Source of the DNA: SXRF01 sp039808985
GTDB lineage: Bacteria; Pseudomonadota; Alphaproteobacteria; Rickettsiales; SXRF01
Direction: 5' to 3'
Length of the DNA stretch: 34,931 nt
Assembly (NCBI GenBank): GCA_039808985.1
Contig: JBDHUC010000023.1
Location: 1 to 34,931, forward strand
The position numbers and the translations under genes were made by a program. The notes beneath the pieces are model-generated. The model was not told the origin of the DNA. It did no database searches and saw only the letters and a list, made by a program, of their open reading frames with translations. Below, one piece after another: positions 1 to 9,233 of the stretch (positions are counted from its first letter, which is position 1; every line of letters starts with the position of its first letter).

Positions 1-50
1 AAACCGTTCTTCACCAGACGTTCATCATAACAATATTTGCAATGATGCAT
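1..50 (-). CDS. Start of a zinc-ribbon protein, probably an IS transposase (truncated by window edge)
   Basis: Reading leftward from an ATG at 50-48, the frame gives MHHCKYCYDERLVKNG and then runs off the window. A GGAGG ribosome binding site (56-60) sits 5 nt upstream of the ATG, and the frame is closed by a stop at 101-99, so the start is well defined. A CxxC pair followed by a VKNG motif is typical of the N-terminal zinc ribbon of IS1-like (InsA) and IS1595-like transposases. Only 16 residues are visible, so another short zinc-ribbon protein cannot be excluded. No terminal inverted repeat could be recognised in the 150 nt between it and the RND operon. Confidence 0.5.
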   Translation of the reverse strand, partial: MHHCKYCYDERLVKNG

Positions 51-142
51 AATAGCCTCCTCTTGGCTCAAGTTGAGGATGCAATATACACCATCTATCT
101 ATAGTTGACAATGCCGTTTTTTTTAATTGCACATAAACCGAC

Positions 143-170
143 TTTACAAAATCTAGTAATAATTTAATAT
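143..170 (+). promoter_or_regulatory. Candidate sigma70-type promoter of the RND efflux operon
   Basis: TTTACA (143-148) and TAATAT (165-170) are separated by 16 nt, which puts the transcription start about 25 nt before the membrane fusion protein ATG at 202. A perfect TTGACA lies further upstream at 105-110 but has no -10 at acceptable spacing. The assignment rests on consensus matching only. Confidence 0.4.
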
Positions 171-201
171 ACATAACTCACATAAAATCAGGTTTCAAAA
201 A

Positions 202-1293
202 ATGAAATGGATAATAGGCCTGACTATCGCTATTTTCGTTGGCTGGTGGGGTGTAGGCAAACTTTCAGGTGACGGCAAAAAAGATAATGTTCCGGCTGTA
301 AAAATATCAGTTGCCGAAGCTGCAAAAAAAGATGTCCCGGTTTCAGTAGTGCTTTCTGGGAATGTAATTGCCTATGAAACTGTTGCAATAAAATCACGCA
401 TTGACTCGCAGGTAATGGAAGTAAAATTCCATGATGGTGATGCTGTAACCAAGGGACAGGTGCTTTTCCTGCTTGATGAACGCAGCCTTAAAGCGCAAAT
501 CTCGCAGTTGGAAGCGAATTTGCAGAAAGAAAAGGCGCAACTTGAGAATACAAGGCTGCAATATGCGCGCGCCAAAAGCCTGATAGCAGGAAAATTTATC
601 GCACAGGCCCAACTGGATGATGCGAAATCGGCTTATAATGCCCAGCTAGCCCTGGTAAATTCTGCTAAAGCCAATCTGGATAATACCATTATAATGCTAA
701 GCTACTCGACTATAGAAAGCCCTATAAATGGGCGTGCTGGCACTATTAATGTGACTCAGGGGAATAATGTAAAGGCCAATGATGCCCAGCCCATGGTAAC
801 AATAAACCAGGTAAGCCCTATCCGTGTTCAATTTGCTATTCCTGAACGCTATTATGAAAAAGTAAAAACTTCGATGGAACAGGCAGTGCCTGTAATGGTA
901 TCGCGGCAGGATTCCGCTGAAACTGCTCAAGGAAATTTAGAATATATAGATAATACTATTGACCCTACCACCGGCTCATTCATAGCGCGCGCAGTTTTTG
1001 CCAACGAAAAAGAAAGCCTGTGGCCAGGTATGTTCGTCACCGTTACATTGAACCTGGGCGAAGAAAAAGGGAAAATCACCATCCCGCTGGTTGCGGTGCA
1101 GGGTGATGAAAATAATCATTTTGTTTTTCGTGATGTTGAAAACAAGGCGGTAAAAACCCCTGTTGATATCTCAATCGCCGGGGAAACCGCAATAGTGAAC
1201 AAAGGATTGTCCGAAGGTGAAAAAGTAATAACAGATGGGTTGCTTCGCATTTCTGATGGGGCAGCAATAGAAATCGCCGAACCGAAAAAATAA
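202..1293 (+). CDS. RND efflux periplasmic adaptor (membrane fusion protein, HlyD/AcrA family)
   Basis: This 363-residue protein is the periplasmic adaptor that links an inner-membrane RND pump to an outer-membrane channel. Residues 1-22 form a hydrophobic N-terminal anchor or uncleaved signal. A lipoyl/barrel-sandwich half-motif follows (VAIKSRIDSQVMEVKFHDGD, about 61-80), then a coiled-coil hairpin rich in Lys, Glu and Gln (about 95-150), the second lipoyl half (about 165-190) and a beta-barrel domain ending in LWPGMFVTVTL. The layout and length are those of the MdtA/AcrA group. It is followed after 11 nt by the RND permease, so the two are surely co-transcribed. No TolC-type outer-membrane gene and no TetR regulator are present in the window, so the outer channel must be encoded elsewhere. 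The substrate cannot be predicted. Confidence 0.93.
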   Translation: MKWIIGLTIAIFVGWWGVGKLSGDGKKDNVPAVKISVAEAAKKDVPVSVVLSGNVIAYETVAIKSRIDSQVMEVKFHDGDAVTKGQVLFLLDERSLKAQISQLEANLQKEKAQLENTRLQYARAKSLIAGKFIAQAQLDDAKSAYNAQLALVNSAKANLDNTIIMLSYSTIESPINGRAGTINVTQGNNVKANDAQPMVTINQVSPIRVQFAIPERYYEKVKTSMEQAVPVMVSRQDSAETAQGNLEYIDNTIDPTTGSFIARAVFANEKESLWPGMFVTVTLNLGEEKGKITIPLVAVQGDENNHFVFRDVENKAVKTPVDISIAGETAIVNKGLSEGEKVITDGLLRISDGAAIEIAEPKK

Positions 1294-1304
1294 GCGTAGC
1301 AAAA

Positions 1305-4300
1305 ATGAATATTTCGGAATTTTGTATCCGCCGCCCGGTATTTACTACTTTACTTATGCTGGCACTGGCCGTTGGCGGCATGGCCGGTTATAGAACCTTA
1401 TCGGTAAGCGCTCTGCCCAGCGTTGATTTCCCGGTTATACAGGTAACGGCTAACCTTCCCGGTGCCAGCCCTGAAACCATGGCCAGTTCGGTTGCGACCC
1501 CGTTGGAGCGACAGTTTTCGACTATAGCCGGTATTGATTCGATGACTTCGACCAGCTTCCTTGGCAGCACCCAGATAACATTGCAGTTCAACCTTGACCG
1601 CAACATAGATGGCGCCGCGCTTGATGTGCAAACAGCAATATCAGCAACGGCAAGAAAACTTCCAACCGAAATGCCTTCGCCTCCATCTTTCCAGAAAGTT
1701 AATCCTGCCGACCAGCCAATATTTTTTATTGCCGTTTCATCGGATACACTACCTATCTCTCAAGTTAATGAATATGCAGATACGCTAATGGCACAGCGCA
1801 TTTCAACCCTTACAGGCGTGGCGCAGGTACAAATATATGGTGCGCAGAAATATGCGGTACGCCTGCAGGCCGACCCTAAAAAACTTGCAGCATACGATCT
1901 TGATTTCAAGGAGCTTAAAACCGCAATTGCAGGCGCCACTTCCAATGCCCCGGTTGGTGTTATAAGCGGCAGCAAACAACTTTTTAATTTAAAAGTAGCA
2001 GGCCAGCCGGGAAATGCTGCGGAATTCCGTCCACTGGTGGTTACATGGCGTAATGGCGCACCGGTGCGGCTTGGCGATGTAGCAACCGTTACCGACTCTG
2101 TTGCGGATTTACGCTCGGTTGGCAATATAAACGGCACACGGTCAGTAGTTATTGCTATCCAGAGGCAGGCCGATGCCAATACCATAAAAGTGGTGGAAGA
2201 AGTAAGAAAATTGCTGCCTGTATTCCGCGCCCAGCTTCCGGCTTCCATAGAATTAACGCCGCTTTTCGACCGTTCGGTTGCAGTGCGCCACAGCGTTGAC
2301 GACGTGCAGTTTACCTTAAAGCTTACAATTGTTCTGGTAGTGATGGTTATATTCCTCTTCCTGCGCAAGATTTCAGCCACAATTATACCCGCCCTTGCCG
2401 TACCTCTTTCAATTATCGCAACTTACGGCGGCATGGCAGCAATGGGATTTTCCATTAACAACGTATCACTCCTTGCCCTTACCTTATGCGTGGGATTCGT
2501 AGTTGATGACGCTATCGTAATGCTTGAAAATATAATGCGTCACATAGAAGACGGAATGAAGCCATTTGAAGCAGCCCTTAAAGGCTCACGCGAGGTTGGT
2601 TTTACCATTATCTCCATGACAATATCGCTGGTTGCAGTATTCATCCCGGTATTATTCATGGGTGGAATTGTTGGCAGGCTGTTCCGGGAATTCGCGGTCA
2701 CTATAAGCATAGCGATTCTTGCTTCGGGTTTTATATCGCTGACGCTTACGCCAATGCTTTGCAGCCGTTGGCTCAAACCGGTAAATCATAATGAAAAACA
2801 TTCGCCGCTGGCTATAAAACTGGAACATATATTTGACAGGATGCTTGCGTTTTATGAGCGTACCCTAAATATTGTCCTGCATCACCGTAAAATCATGCTT
2901 AGTGTAACCATAGCAAGCCTGATAATAACGGTTATAGCTTTTGCCATAGTTCCCAAAGGATTTTTCCCGCTGGAAGATACCGGGTTTATTTTCGCTTCCA
3001 CCGAGGCCTCACAGGATATTTCTTATGAGGCAATGCTTGCCAAACAAAAGCAGGCGGCGGAAATTATCAGGGCTGACCCAGCGGTTGACAATGTGTTCTA
3101 TGCTATAGGCGGTGGACGCGGCGCACTTAATTCCGGGCGTATTTTTTTCGGCCTTAAACCGCATTCGCAGCGCCCCCCTGCCCTTGCGATTATAGCAAGG
3201 CTTCGTGAAAAACTTACTGCGGTTCCGGGGTTCAATGTATTCATGCAGCCTATACAGAACATCCAGATCGGGGGACGGCCGTCAAAAGCTTTATACCAGT
3301 ATACGCTGCAAGGAAGCGACCTTGAGGAGCTGTATAAATGGACAAATCTGTTGCAGGAAAAAATTGCAAAAGAACCAGGTTTTTTAGATGTTAACACTGA
3401 TTTGCAGCTTAAAAGCCTTGAAGCGCGCCTGATTCTTGACCAGGAGAAAGCCGCGCGCATGGGCGTGAATTTTGATGATATAAGGCAGGTGTTATATTCT
3501 GCGTTTGGAACAGCGCAGGTTGCAACGCTTTATACCCCGTCTAACGATTATCAGGTAATATTGGAAGTACCAGGTAATTCACAGCGGACACCAGATGACA
3601 TAAAAAGCCTGTATGTGCGCAGCAACGAAGGGAAACTTGTACCACTCGATGCAGTTACCGACATTGTGCAGGGAACCGGGCCTTTGTCTATAAATCACCA
3701 GGGGCAATTACCATCAGTGACTTTATCATTCAACTTAAAGCCGGGAACCTCGCTGTCGCAGGCTGTTGAGCGTATAAAGGCCATAGAAAAAGATATGGGG
3801 ATGCCAGCAACAATTGCAACCAGTTTCCAGGGAACCGCGCAGGCATTCCAAAGCTCGGCAAGCGGCCAAGGCATGTTGCTCCTGCTTACAATCTTAGTTA
3901 TCTATATAATATTGGGTATGCTTTATGAAAGCTTTATCCACCCAATAACTATTATTTCCGGGCTGCCGTCGGCGGGTTTGGGAGCCGTTATAACCTTGCT
4001 GTTATTTGGCATGGATTTAAGCGTTATCGCTATAATCGGCGTCATACTCCTTATCGGTATAGTTAAGAAGAACGCGATAATGATGGTAGATTTTGCGATT
4101 AATGCGCGTGCCGAGGGTAAGGCGCCGGAAGAAGCTATTTTCCAGGCCTGTATACTTCGTTTCCGGCCAATCATGATGACTTCAATGTGCGCTATTATCG
4201 GAACACTGCCAATTGCAATAGGTTTTGGCGAGGGTTCTGAATTACGCCAGCCTTTGGGGCTTGCTGTAGTAGGTGGACTTCTAACTTCGCAATTGCTTAC

Positions 4301-4367
4301 CTTGTATATTACCCCGGTTATTTATCTCTATCTCGAAAAATTCAACAGCCGTTCAGCTAAGATATAA
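1305..4367 (+). CDS. RND multidrug efflux permease (HAE-1 family, MdtB/MdtC-like)
   Basis: This 1020-residue protein is the proton-driven inner-membrane pump of the tripartite efflux system. It opens with the signature N-terminus FCIRRPVFTTLL (TM1). Two periplasmic porter halves and two blocks of TM segments (from about 338 and about 860) follow. The TM4 proton-relay pair D401-D402 is present in VGFVVDDAIVMLENI, and the TM10 lysine lies in GIVKKNAIMMVDFA. The length is normal for HAE-1 pumps (1010-1050) and there is no frameshift. The 3' end overlaps the convergent methyltransferase gene by 11 bp. The family exports drugs, dyes, detergents or lipids. The sequence does not indicate which. Confidence 0.95.
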   Translation: MNISEFCIRRPVFTTLLMLALAVGGMAGYRTLSVSALPSVDFPVIQVTANLPGASPETMASSVATPLERQFSTIAGIDSMTSTSFLGSTQITLQFNLDRNIDGAALDVQTAISATARKLPTEMPSPPSFQKVNPADQPIFFIAVSSDTLPISQVNEYADTLMAQRISTLTGVAQVQIYGAQKYAVRLQADPKKLAAYDLDFKELKTAIAGATSNAPVGVISGSKQLFNLKVAGQPGNAAEFRPLVVTWRNGAPVRLGDVATVTDSVADLRSVGNINGTRSVVIAIQRQADANTIKVVEEVRKLLPVFRAQLPASIELTPLFDRSVAVRHSVDDVQFTLKLTIVLVVMVIFLFLRKISATIIPALAVPLSIIATYGGMAAMGFSINNVSLLALTLCVGFVVDDAIVMLENIMRHIEDGMKPFEAALKGSREVGFTIISMTISLVAVFIPVLFMGGIVGRLFREFAVTISIAILASGFISLTLTPMLCSRWLKPVNHNEKHSPLAIKLEHIFDRMLAFYERTLNIVLHHRKIMLSVTIASLIITVIAFAIVPKGFFPLEDTGFIFASTEASQDISYEAMLAKQKQAAEIIRADPAVDNVFYAIGGGRGALNSGRIFFGLKPHSQRPPALAIIARLREKLTAVPGFNVFMQPIQNIQIGGRPSKALYQYTLQGSDLEELYKWTNLLQEKIAKEPGFLDVNTDLQLKSLEARLILDQEKAARMGVNFDDIRQVLYSAFGTAQVATLYTPSNDYQVILEVPGNSQRTPDDIKSLYVRSNEGKLVPLDAVTDIVQGTGPLSINHQGQLPSVTLSFNLKPGTSLSQAVERIKAIEKDMGMPATIATSFQGTAQAFQSSASGQGMLLLLTILVIYIILGMLYESFIHPITIISGLPSAGLGAVITLLLFGMDLSVIAIIGVILLIGIVKKNAIMMVDFAINARAEGKAPEEAIFQACILRFRPIMMTSMCAIIGTLPIAIGFGEGSELRQPLGLAVVGGLLTSQLLTLYITPVIYLYLEKFNSRSAKI

Positions 4368-5238
4368 TTTTTCCAAGATCTATACTCCCGCTGCCGCGCA
4401 TAGCTGGTTTCTGCTGTGATTCGTGCGGTTTCCATCCGGTAAGGGTTATAAGCTCAAAACTGGCATTAATGCGCCCATCTTCATTGGAAAAATCGCGCAG
4501 GTAATTATCAACTGCCATCATCATAAGCGAGCATGGCGTGAACCCCTTAACGCTATCATACAAGGCATTGCCCTCACCCATTCCCCTAAGCTCTTTCATC
4601 AGCTTCAGCGGGTGCGTATATTCCACATTCAGTATTTCGCTATCAACTACTGGCAAAGAAAACCCGGCGCGCTGGAGCAGGCTGCCTCCGGTTTGCACAT
4701 CAATAAACGGCGATATACGTGGCGATATGCCACCAGAAAATTGCATTTCAGCATTTTCAAATGACGTTCGCAATTCGTTTAGTGTCTGACCACCAAAAAA
4801 TATAGAAAGGAACAGGCCATCTGGTTTAAGCGACCTTTGAATCTGCACCAGAGTTCCGGCAAGGTCATTTACCCAGTGCAGTGAGCCAACACTTATAACC
4901 AGGTCAAAGCTGTTGTCAGCAAAGGGCAATAATTCCTCATCGGCAACCAAGCTTATATTTGTTGCGCCGCACAATAATTTTTCCGACATTTCCGACTGTA
5001 CTAACGTTTCAATTCCACCACGGCCTTGTAATATCTTAGCAACCAGCCCGTTATGCGCTCCCAAATCCAGAGCCAAAGGAAAGGTTTTCTTTATATAATC
5101 CAAGCGCTCGCATAACCTTTCCGCCATTTCACGGAATAAGAAATCATGAGCCGAAAAACTATGCGCGGCGCGAGTGCGGTGTTTTGCTAACCTTTTACGG
5201 TCGAAAATTTCGGGTATTTTGTTAGAAATCATAGGCAT
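4357..5238 (-). CDS. SAM-dependent methyltransferase-fold protein, NDUFAF5 / BioC-like
   Basis: This 293-residue class I methyltransferase-fold protein has motif I as ALDLGAHNG (about 56-64). It also has the block SLHWVNDLAGTLVQIQRSLK, then FFGGQTLNELR, ISPRISPF and a C-terminal GWKPHESQQKPAMRGSG. These blocks match, in order, what I recall of human NDUFAF5 (LHWVNDLPRALEQIHYILK, GWKYHESQARPAERGSA). NDUFAF5 is a complex I assembly factor reported to hydroxylate an arginine of NDUFS7. Bacterial members are commonly auto-annotated as BioC-like methyltransferases. A role in respiratory complex I maturation is therefore more likely than biotin synthesis, and no bio genes are nearby. The GAHNG variant of motif I, in place of GCGRG, looks normal for alphaproteobacterial homologues. 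Confidence 0.85.
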   Translation of the reverse strand: MPMISNKIPEIFDRKRLAKHRTRAAHSFSAHDFLFREMAERLCERLDYIKKTFPLALDLGAHNGLVAKILQGRGGIETLVQSEMSEKLLCGATNISLVADEELLPFADNSFDLVISVGSLHWVNDLAGTLVQIQRSLKPDGLFLSIFFGGQTLNELRTSFENAEMQFSGGISPRISPFIDVQTGGSLLQRAGFSLPVVDSEILNVEYTHPLKLMKELRGMGEGNALYDSVKGFTPCSLMMMAVDNYLRDFSNEDGRINASFELITLTGWKPHESQQKPAMRGSGSIDLGKIIS

Positions 5239-5390
5239 ACTTAACTTGTCTTATTTGAAGTTAGCATCAAAACCCGGCTGTCATCAATTCTTAACATGTA
5301 TGATATTGATTTTTAGACCTATAATGATAGCTTTATTAAAGCAAGTTAACATAACCCATAAAGCGCTAAAAGCCAGATATTAAATGAAAT

Positions 5391-8300
5391 ATGCCGATTG
5401 ATAAAACAAATTTCAGGCCGAATCCTCTGAATCAGACGGAAGCAATTGCTCTGGCGCGGGAATTGAGCAACCAGCAGATTAATATTATAAGAAATAATAA
5501 AGAGTTTGGCGGTGAACTTATTGCCGACAAACTGCTCGCACTGCGTAATGCCGTGTGGGGCAGCGAAAAAACAGGAAGGCCCCTGCCGGAAGAAGAGCAA
5601 AAGAAAGTATTTGATCAAACTTTAGTTGGCCTTAATCCAGAGCAAAAAGAACAGATACTTTCCTCCTATGCGAAAATGGGGCATTTATATGAGATTGCCT
5701 CCCTTTCCGCCCGCGCCAATACCCTCGCTAAAATTGATCCGAAGAAAGAAGCGATACCCGGCGGCTCCGATGAATTGATCCGTAGTCATCCTGATTTACC
5801 TACAAGCCAGTTGGTTGAAAAACTGAACCGTCCGGTTTTTGAAGTGGTGATGACCGCGCACCCAACCAACGTTAACTCGCTTGCTTCAATGAAAGTACAG
5901 AGGGAAATTGATAAGGCGCTTGAAAGAAAGGACCAGGAAGCCCTTACTAAAGCGCTTACTGATTTTCAGAGAACTCCTATATTAGTCGAAAGAGCAGCCG
6001 CAAACGGGAAAAAAGAACCCGTAAACCTTACAGTGCGCGATGAAACCGAAACCGCATTATATTTCCTTAAAAATATTTATGAAGACCTGCCCAAAGTTTA
6101 TAAAAATTATGACGATGCGCTGGCAAAACATTCTGGTTCAAAAGAAGCTTATGACAAGACCGCATTAAAACTTAATTTAAGGTTTGGATCATGGGCTTCT
6201 GCTGGCGATAAGGATGGAAACAATAAAGTAACGGCGGAAACAACCCTGGAAGCTATCGCCCTGCACACACAGGCAATAGTCACGCACTACGCCGAGGATT
6301 TAAAGAAAATAAATTCACCAGCTTTAGCCAATTGGCAAACGGATTTTACTGCTGCCAAAGCACAATTAGATGAATTGCTGCCTAAAATTGCGGAACTTCG
6401 GGAAAGCTCACAAAAAGGTGGAAATCCAAAATCGCTTAGCGATGGATTTGATAAATTATCCGGTGAATTAGCAAAAATACGCAATTCCCTTAATGGAGAA
6501 AATCTTGATAATAAAAAGCGCTTTGAAAAAGACCTGGAGCAAGTTGCAAAAAGCAATGATGAGGCCCTGAATTTACTGCGCCGCTTCCGCACATTCGGCT
6601 TTAATTTTTCCAAGATTGAATACCGCGAAACGGCAAAAGAATATAGCCGTGTGGTTGGAGAAATTGTAGAGGGGTACAATAGTTTATCGCGCAGTGAAAA
6701 AGTTACAAAACTCACTGAAATACTTAACAGCCCTGGGCAACAGCAATTAGTTTCCCAGAATAAATATGATTCCATTGTAAATGCCGGAGCAGGAAAGCCA
6801 TATAACGATGGTAACGCCGCGCCGATAGCTTACCAGACCTTAAAACGCATGGCTCTCGCCCGTGACTTCAGCGATGTTATAAAAGATAATGTCCTGGCTG
6901 AATGTGGGCAGATAAAAGCAAATGGTACAGATGTAACCAAATCAGACACTGTTGCCCAGGGGCTTGCCAATATACTGGAGGCACAATTTCTACAACGTGC
7001 CGTGGAAAAGGATAAGAAGCGTCCTAAGATGGGTATAATTCCCTTATTTGAAGAGCCGGAAACTTTAAGCCACATTGATGACGTAATGAAAGCAGCATAT
7101 GCGAATGAGGCTTACAGGAAACATTTAGAATCAATAAAAGCGGAAAATGGAGATACAAAAAATACCCAGCAGGTAATGATTGCCCATAGCGATAATGCAA
7201 GGCGCTCCGGCTTGCAGGCGGCAAGGGCTTATATCCATATAGCCCATCATAAAATGCGGAAGCTGAACAGCCAGAATCCTGATATACAACTGCAATTCTT
7301 TGAGGGCGGCAGCATTTCCGATGCTTACCGCAACGGCGTGCGCTCTATATCCAAATCGGTGGATGCTTTTGGCCTGCATGATTTTGCTAAATTCACTTTC
7401 CAGGGCGGCGACCTGCTTAATTTCTTCAATCATCCGGCGGCGATAAACCGCCTGCTTGAAAGCTCAATTTCGCATCAGGCAAAGCCATTAACTGAGGAAA
7501 ACGGATGGTCGGGGAAAGTCAAATGGTCGAGTGACAACAGCCCTGATATTGATAAAGCTGACAGAAAAGCTATTGAAGAGAACGTTAACAGCGCCCTGAA
7601 AAAAACTTTAAAAGATTATCAGTTACTGGATTTTACTCCAGACTCCATGGGGGTTTTGCTTGCTGCCCTTGGGTATAAAAAAGTAACACTTGATAGCAAT
7701 GCCAGTTCCCGCGCCGGGGAAAGGTCCACTGCTTTTGTAAACCCCAAAACCGGATTAGGTGGGGTTATAACCAATGCTGGCAAAGAGGTAGGGAAACCAG
7801 AATTCATACCTATTAAAATTGACGATGTCCGTACAATAGGTTTCAGCAAAACATGGCAGGGCGCAGGTATTGTGCCTTCCTGGATAGGGTCTAAAGATTT
7901 AAAGGATCATTTGGATTTTATATTCTCTAAAGACGACAGGAAAACATCTATATCCGAATCAAAAGATGGGTTTTTAAAAGATAAGAGCCTTACCGCTGCC
8001 GGTATCAGGAAGATCTATGAATATTCGCCAACATTCAGGGACGCGCAGGCCCGCGCCGCTTTTGCCATTGCCATGACTGATATGGACTCAGCAACACAAA
8101 TAGCGGAAAAGAAGCTTAAAGAAGCAGGCACTTATAAAGAATCAGGAGAGTTTTATCTTGATCATGTCCAGAAAACTTATAAATCGGCTGCTCATTTGGC
8201 TTACTCAGCCATGACCGGAAAAGACCTTAACGGCAGCAACCTTAGCAATAAGGCAATACGCGACAAAATGGTTGACGCCCTGCCCCAGTTGAAAGAAGAT

Positions 8301-8510
8301 ATAATAAATAAAACCAATTACCGCGCTGCACTTCTCCACTGGCAGGTTGAAGCACCGGAACTTTATGAAAGTAAGCATATGGGCAGGATAGCGCAGGCAG
8401 CAAAGGATACAGTAGAGCATGGCCGCTGGCTGGGAGCGAGCGATCCATCATATGCCAATTATATCGAAAAACAAAGATCCGAACATACAACGAAAGTAAA
8501 CGGGCGATAA
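5391..8510 (+). CDS. Divergent phosphoenolpyruvate carboxylase homologue with altered catalytic loops
   Basis: This 1039-residue protein is longer than typical bacterial PEP carboxylase (about 880-930). Family blocks appear in order: VVMTAHPTNVN (catalytic His at 157, matching E. coli H138), RFGSWASAGDKDGN (264-277), FGFNFSKIEYRET (R412, matching the R of IDIRQES), GIIPLFEEPETL (548-559) and VMIAHSDNARRSG (595-607). Later come RTIGFSKTWQGAGIVPSWIG and a helical C-terminal part. Two key loops differ. The lysine of SDSAKDAG is arginine (R604), and the glycine-rich FHGRGGSIGRGG loop reads FFEGGSISDAYRNG (636-649), losing its two arginines. The usual NTG C-terminus is missing. Authentic PEPC makes oxaloacetate from PEP and bicarbonate. 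Whether this protein does so is doubtful. A perfect TATAAT lies at 5320-5325 without a good -35. Confidence 0.8.
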   Translation: MPIDKTNFRPNPLNQTEAIALARELSNQQINIIRNNKEFGGELIADKLLALRNAVWGSEKTGRPLPEEEQKKVFDQTLVGLNPEQKEQILSSYAKMGHLYEIASLSARANTLAKIDPKKEAIPGGSDELIRSHPDLPTSQLVEKLNRPVFEVVMTAHPTNVNSLASMKVQREIDKALERKDQEALTKALTDFQRTPILVERAAANGKKEPVNLTVRDETETALYFLKNIYEDLPKVYKNYDDALAKHSGSKEAYDKTALKLNLRFGSWASAGDKDGNNKVTAETTLEAIALHTQAIVTHYAEDLKKINSPALANWQTDFTAAKAQLDELLPKIAELRESSQKGGNPKSLSDGFDKLSGELAKIRNSLNGENLDNKKRFEKDLEQVAKSNDEALNLLRRFRTFGFNFSKIEYRETAKEYSRVVGEIVEGYNSLSRSEKVTKLTEILNSPGQQQLVSQNKYDSIVNAGAGKPYNDGNAAPIAYQTLKRMALARDFSDVIKDNVLAECGQIKANGTDVTKSDTVAQGLANILEAQFLQRAVEKDKKRPKMGIIPLFEEPETLSHIDDVMKAAYANEAYRKHLESIKAENGDTKNTQQVMIAHSDNARRSGLQAARAYIHIAHHKMRKLNSQNPDIQLQFFEGGSISDAYRNGVRSISKSVDAFGLHDFAKFTFQGGDLLNFFNHPAAINRLLESSISHQAKPLTEENGWSGKVKWSSDNSPDIDKADRKAIEENVNSALKKTLKDYQLLDFTPDSMGVLLAALGYKKVTLDSNASSRAGERSTAFVNPKTGLGGVITNAGKEVGKPEFIPIKIDDVRTIGFSKTWQGAGIVPSWIGSKDLKDHLDFIFSKDDRKTSISESKDGFLKDKSLTAAGIRKIYEYSPTFRDAQARAAFAIAMTDMDSATQIAEKKLKEAGTYKESGEFYLDHVQKTYKSAAHLAYSAMTGKDLNGSNLSNKAIRDKMVDALPQLKEDIINKTNYRAALLHWQVEAPELYESKHMGRIAQAAKDTVEHGRWLGASDPSYANYIEKQRSEHTTKVNGR

Positions 8511-8518
8511 AGCAGCGC

Positions 8519-9229
8519 ATGAAAACGCGCCTTCTTAATCTTTTATTCCCGCCACAATGTTTAAATTGCGATACCCGTGTTCCCACCCACGGGACATTAT
8601 GCCTGCCCTGCTGGCAGCAGATACAATTCATCAGCGACCCGATGTGCCATTGCTGTGGCCTGCCTTTTGATTATGATATAGGCAATGAAGCCTTGTGTGG
8701 GGCCTGTCTTTTTGACCGCCCACCATATGCTAAAGCACGGGCAAGCTTCCGTTACGATGAGCATAGCCGAACGCTGGTAACACGTTTTAAATACTCGGAC
8801 CACACCCACCTCGCCCGTGTCTACAGCGTATGGCTTGCTAAAGCGGCAGGTGACCTGCTGGCGCAAACTGACATAATAATCCCGGTGCCACTACATTATT
8901 TCCGTTTTGTAAATCGCAGGTTTAATCAATCGGCCCTGCTTGCCCATGCGCTTTCCAGGCAAACCAGTATAAAACACAGGCCAGACATACTTAAGCGAAA
9001 ACGGCACACAGTATCGCAAACCGGACTAACTCAAAGCCAGCGCAAGAAAAATGTAAAGGGCGCGTTCAGCATAAGCAAACGTGCGAAAAAAATAATAAAA
9101 GGAAAAAATATACTGCTGGTCGATGACGTAATGACCACCGGCTCAACCGTAGAGCAATGCGCTAAGATATTATTAAAGGGCGGCGCAATGCAAGTTAATG
9201 TATTGACTCTGGCACGCGCTATACGCTGA
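8519..9229 (+). CDS. comF: ComF family double-zinc-ribbon phosphoribosyltransferase
   Basis: This 236-residue protein has cysteine pairs at C14/C17, C28/C31, C43/C46 and C60/C63, forming the N-terminal zinc-binding region. A PRTase domain follows with the PRPP-binding loop ILLVDDVMTTGST (198-210). Members of the family are cytosolic. In naturally competent bacteria ComF acts with the DNA-uptake machinery, while in most alphaproteobacteria the substrate and role are unknown. The gene starts 8 nt after the PEPC-like stop and ends 4 nt from the convergent metH-half gene. Many alphaproteobacteria carry comF near the BioC/NDUFAF5-like gene. Here the two are separated by the PEPC-like insertion and lie on opposite strands. 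Confidence 0.88.
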   Translation: MKTRLLNLLFPPQCLNCDTRVPTHGTLCLPCWQQIQFISDPMCHCCGLPFDYDIGNEALCGACLFDRPPYAKARASFRYDEHSRTLVTRFKYSDHTHLARVYSVWLAKAAGDLLAQTDIIIPVPLHYFRFVNRRFNQSALLAHALSRQTSIKHRPDILKRKRHTVSQTGLTQSQRKKNVKGAFSISKRAKKIIKGKNILLVDDVMTTGSTVEQCAKILLKGGAMQVNVLTLARAIR

Positions 9230-9233
9230 TATT

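Noticed and set aside
1760..2380. 206-codon minus-strand open frame inside the RND permease gene
   Set aside because: It is a shadow of the permease frame, has no family features and is not positioned as a gene.
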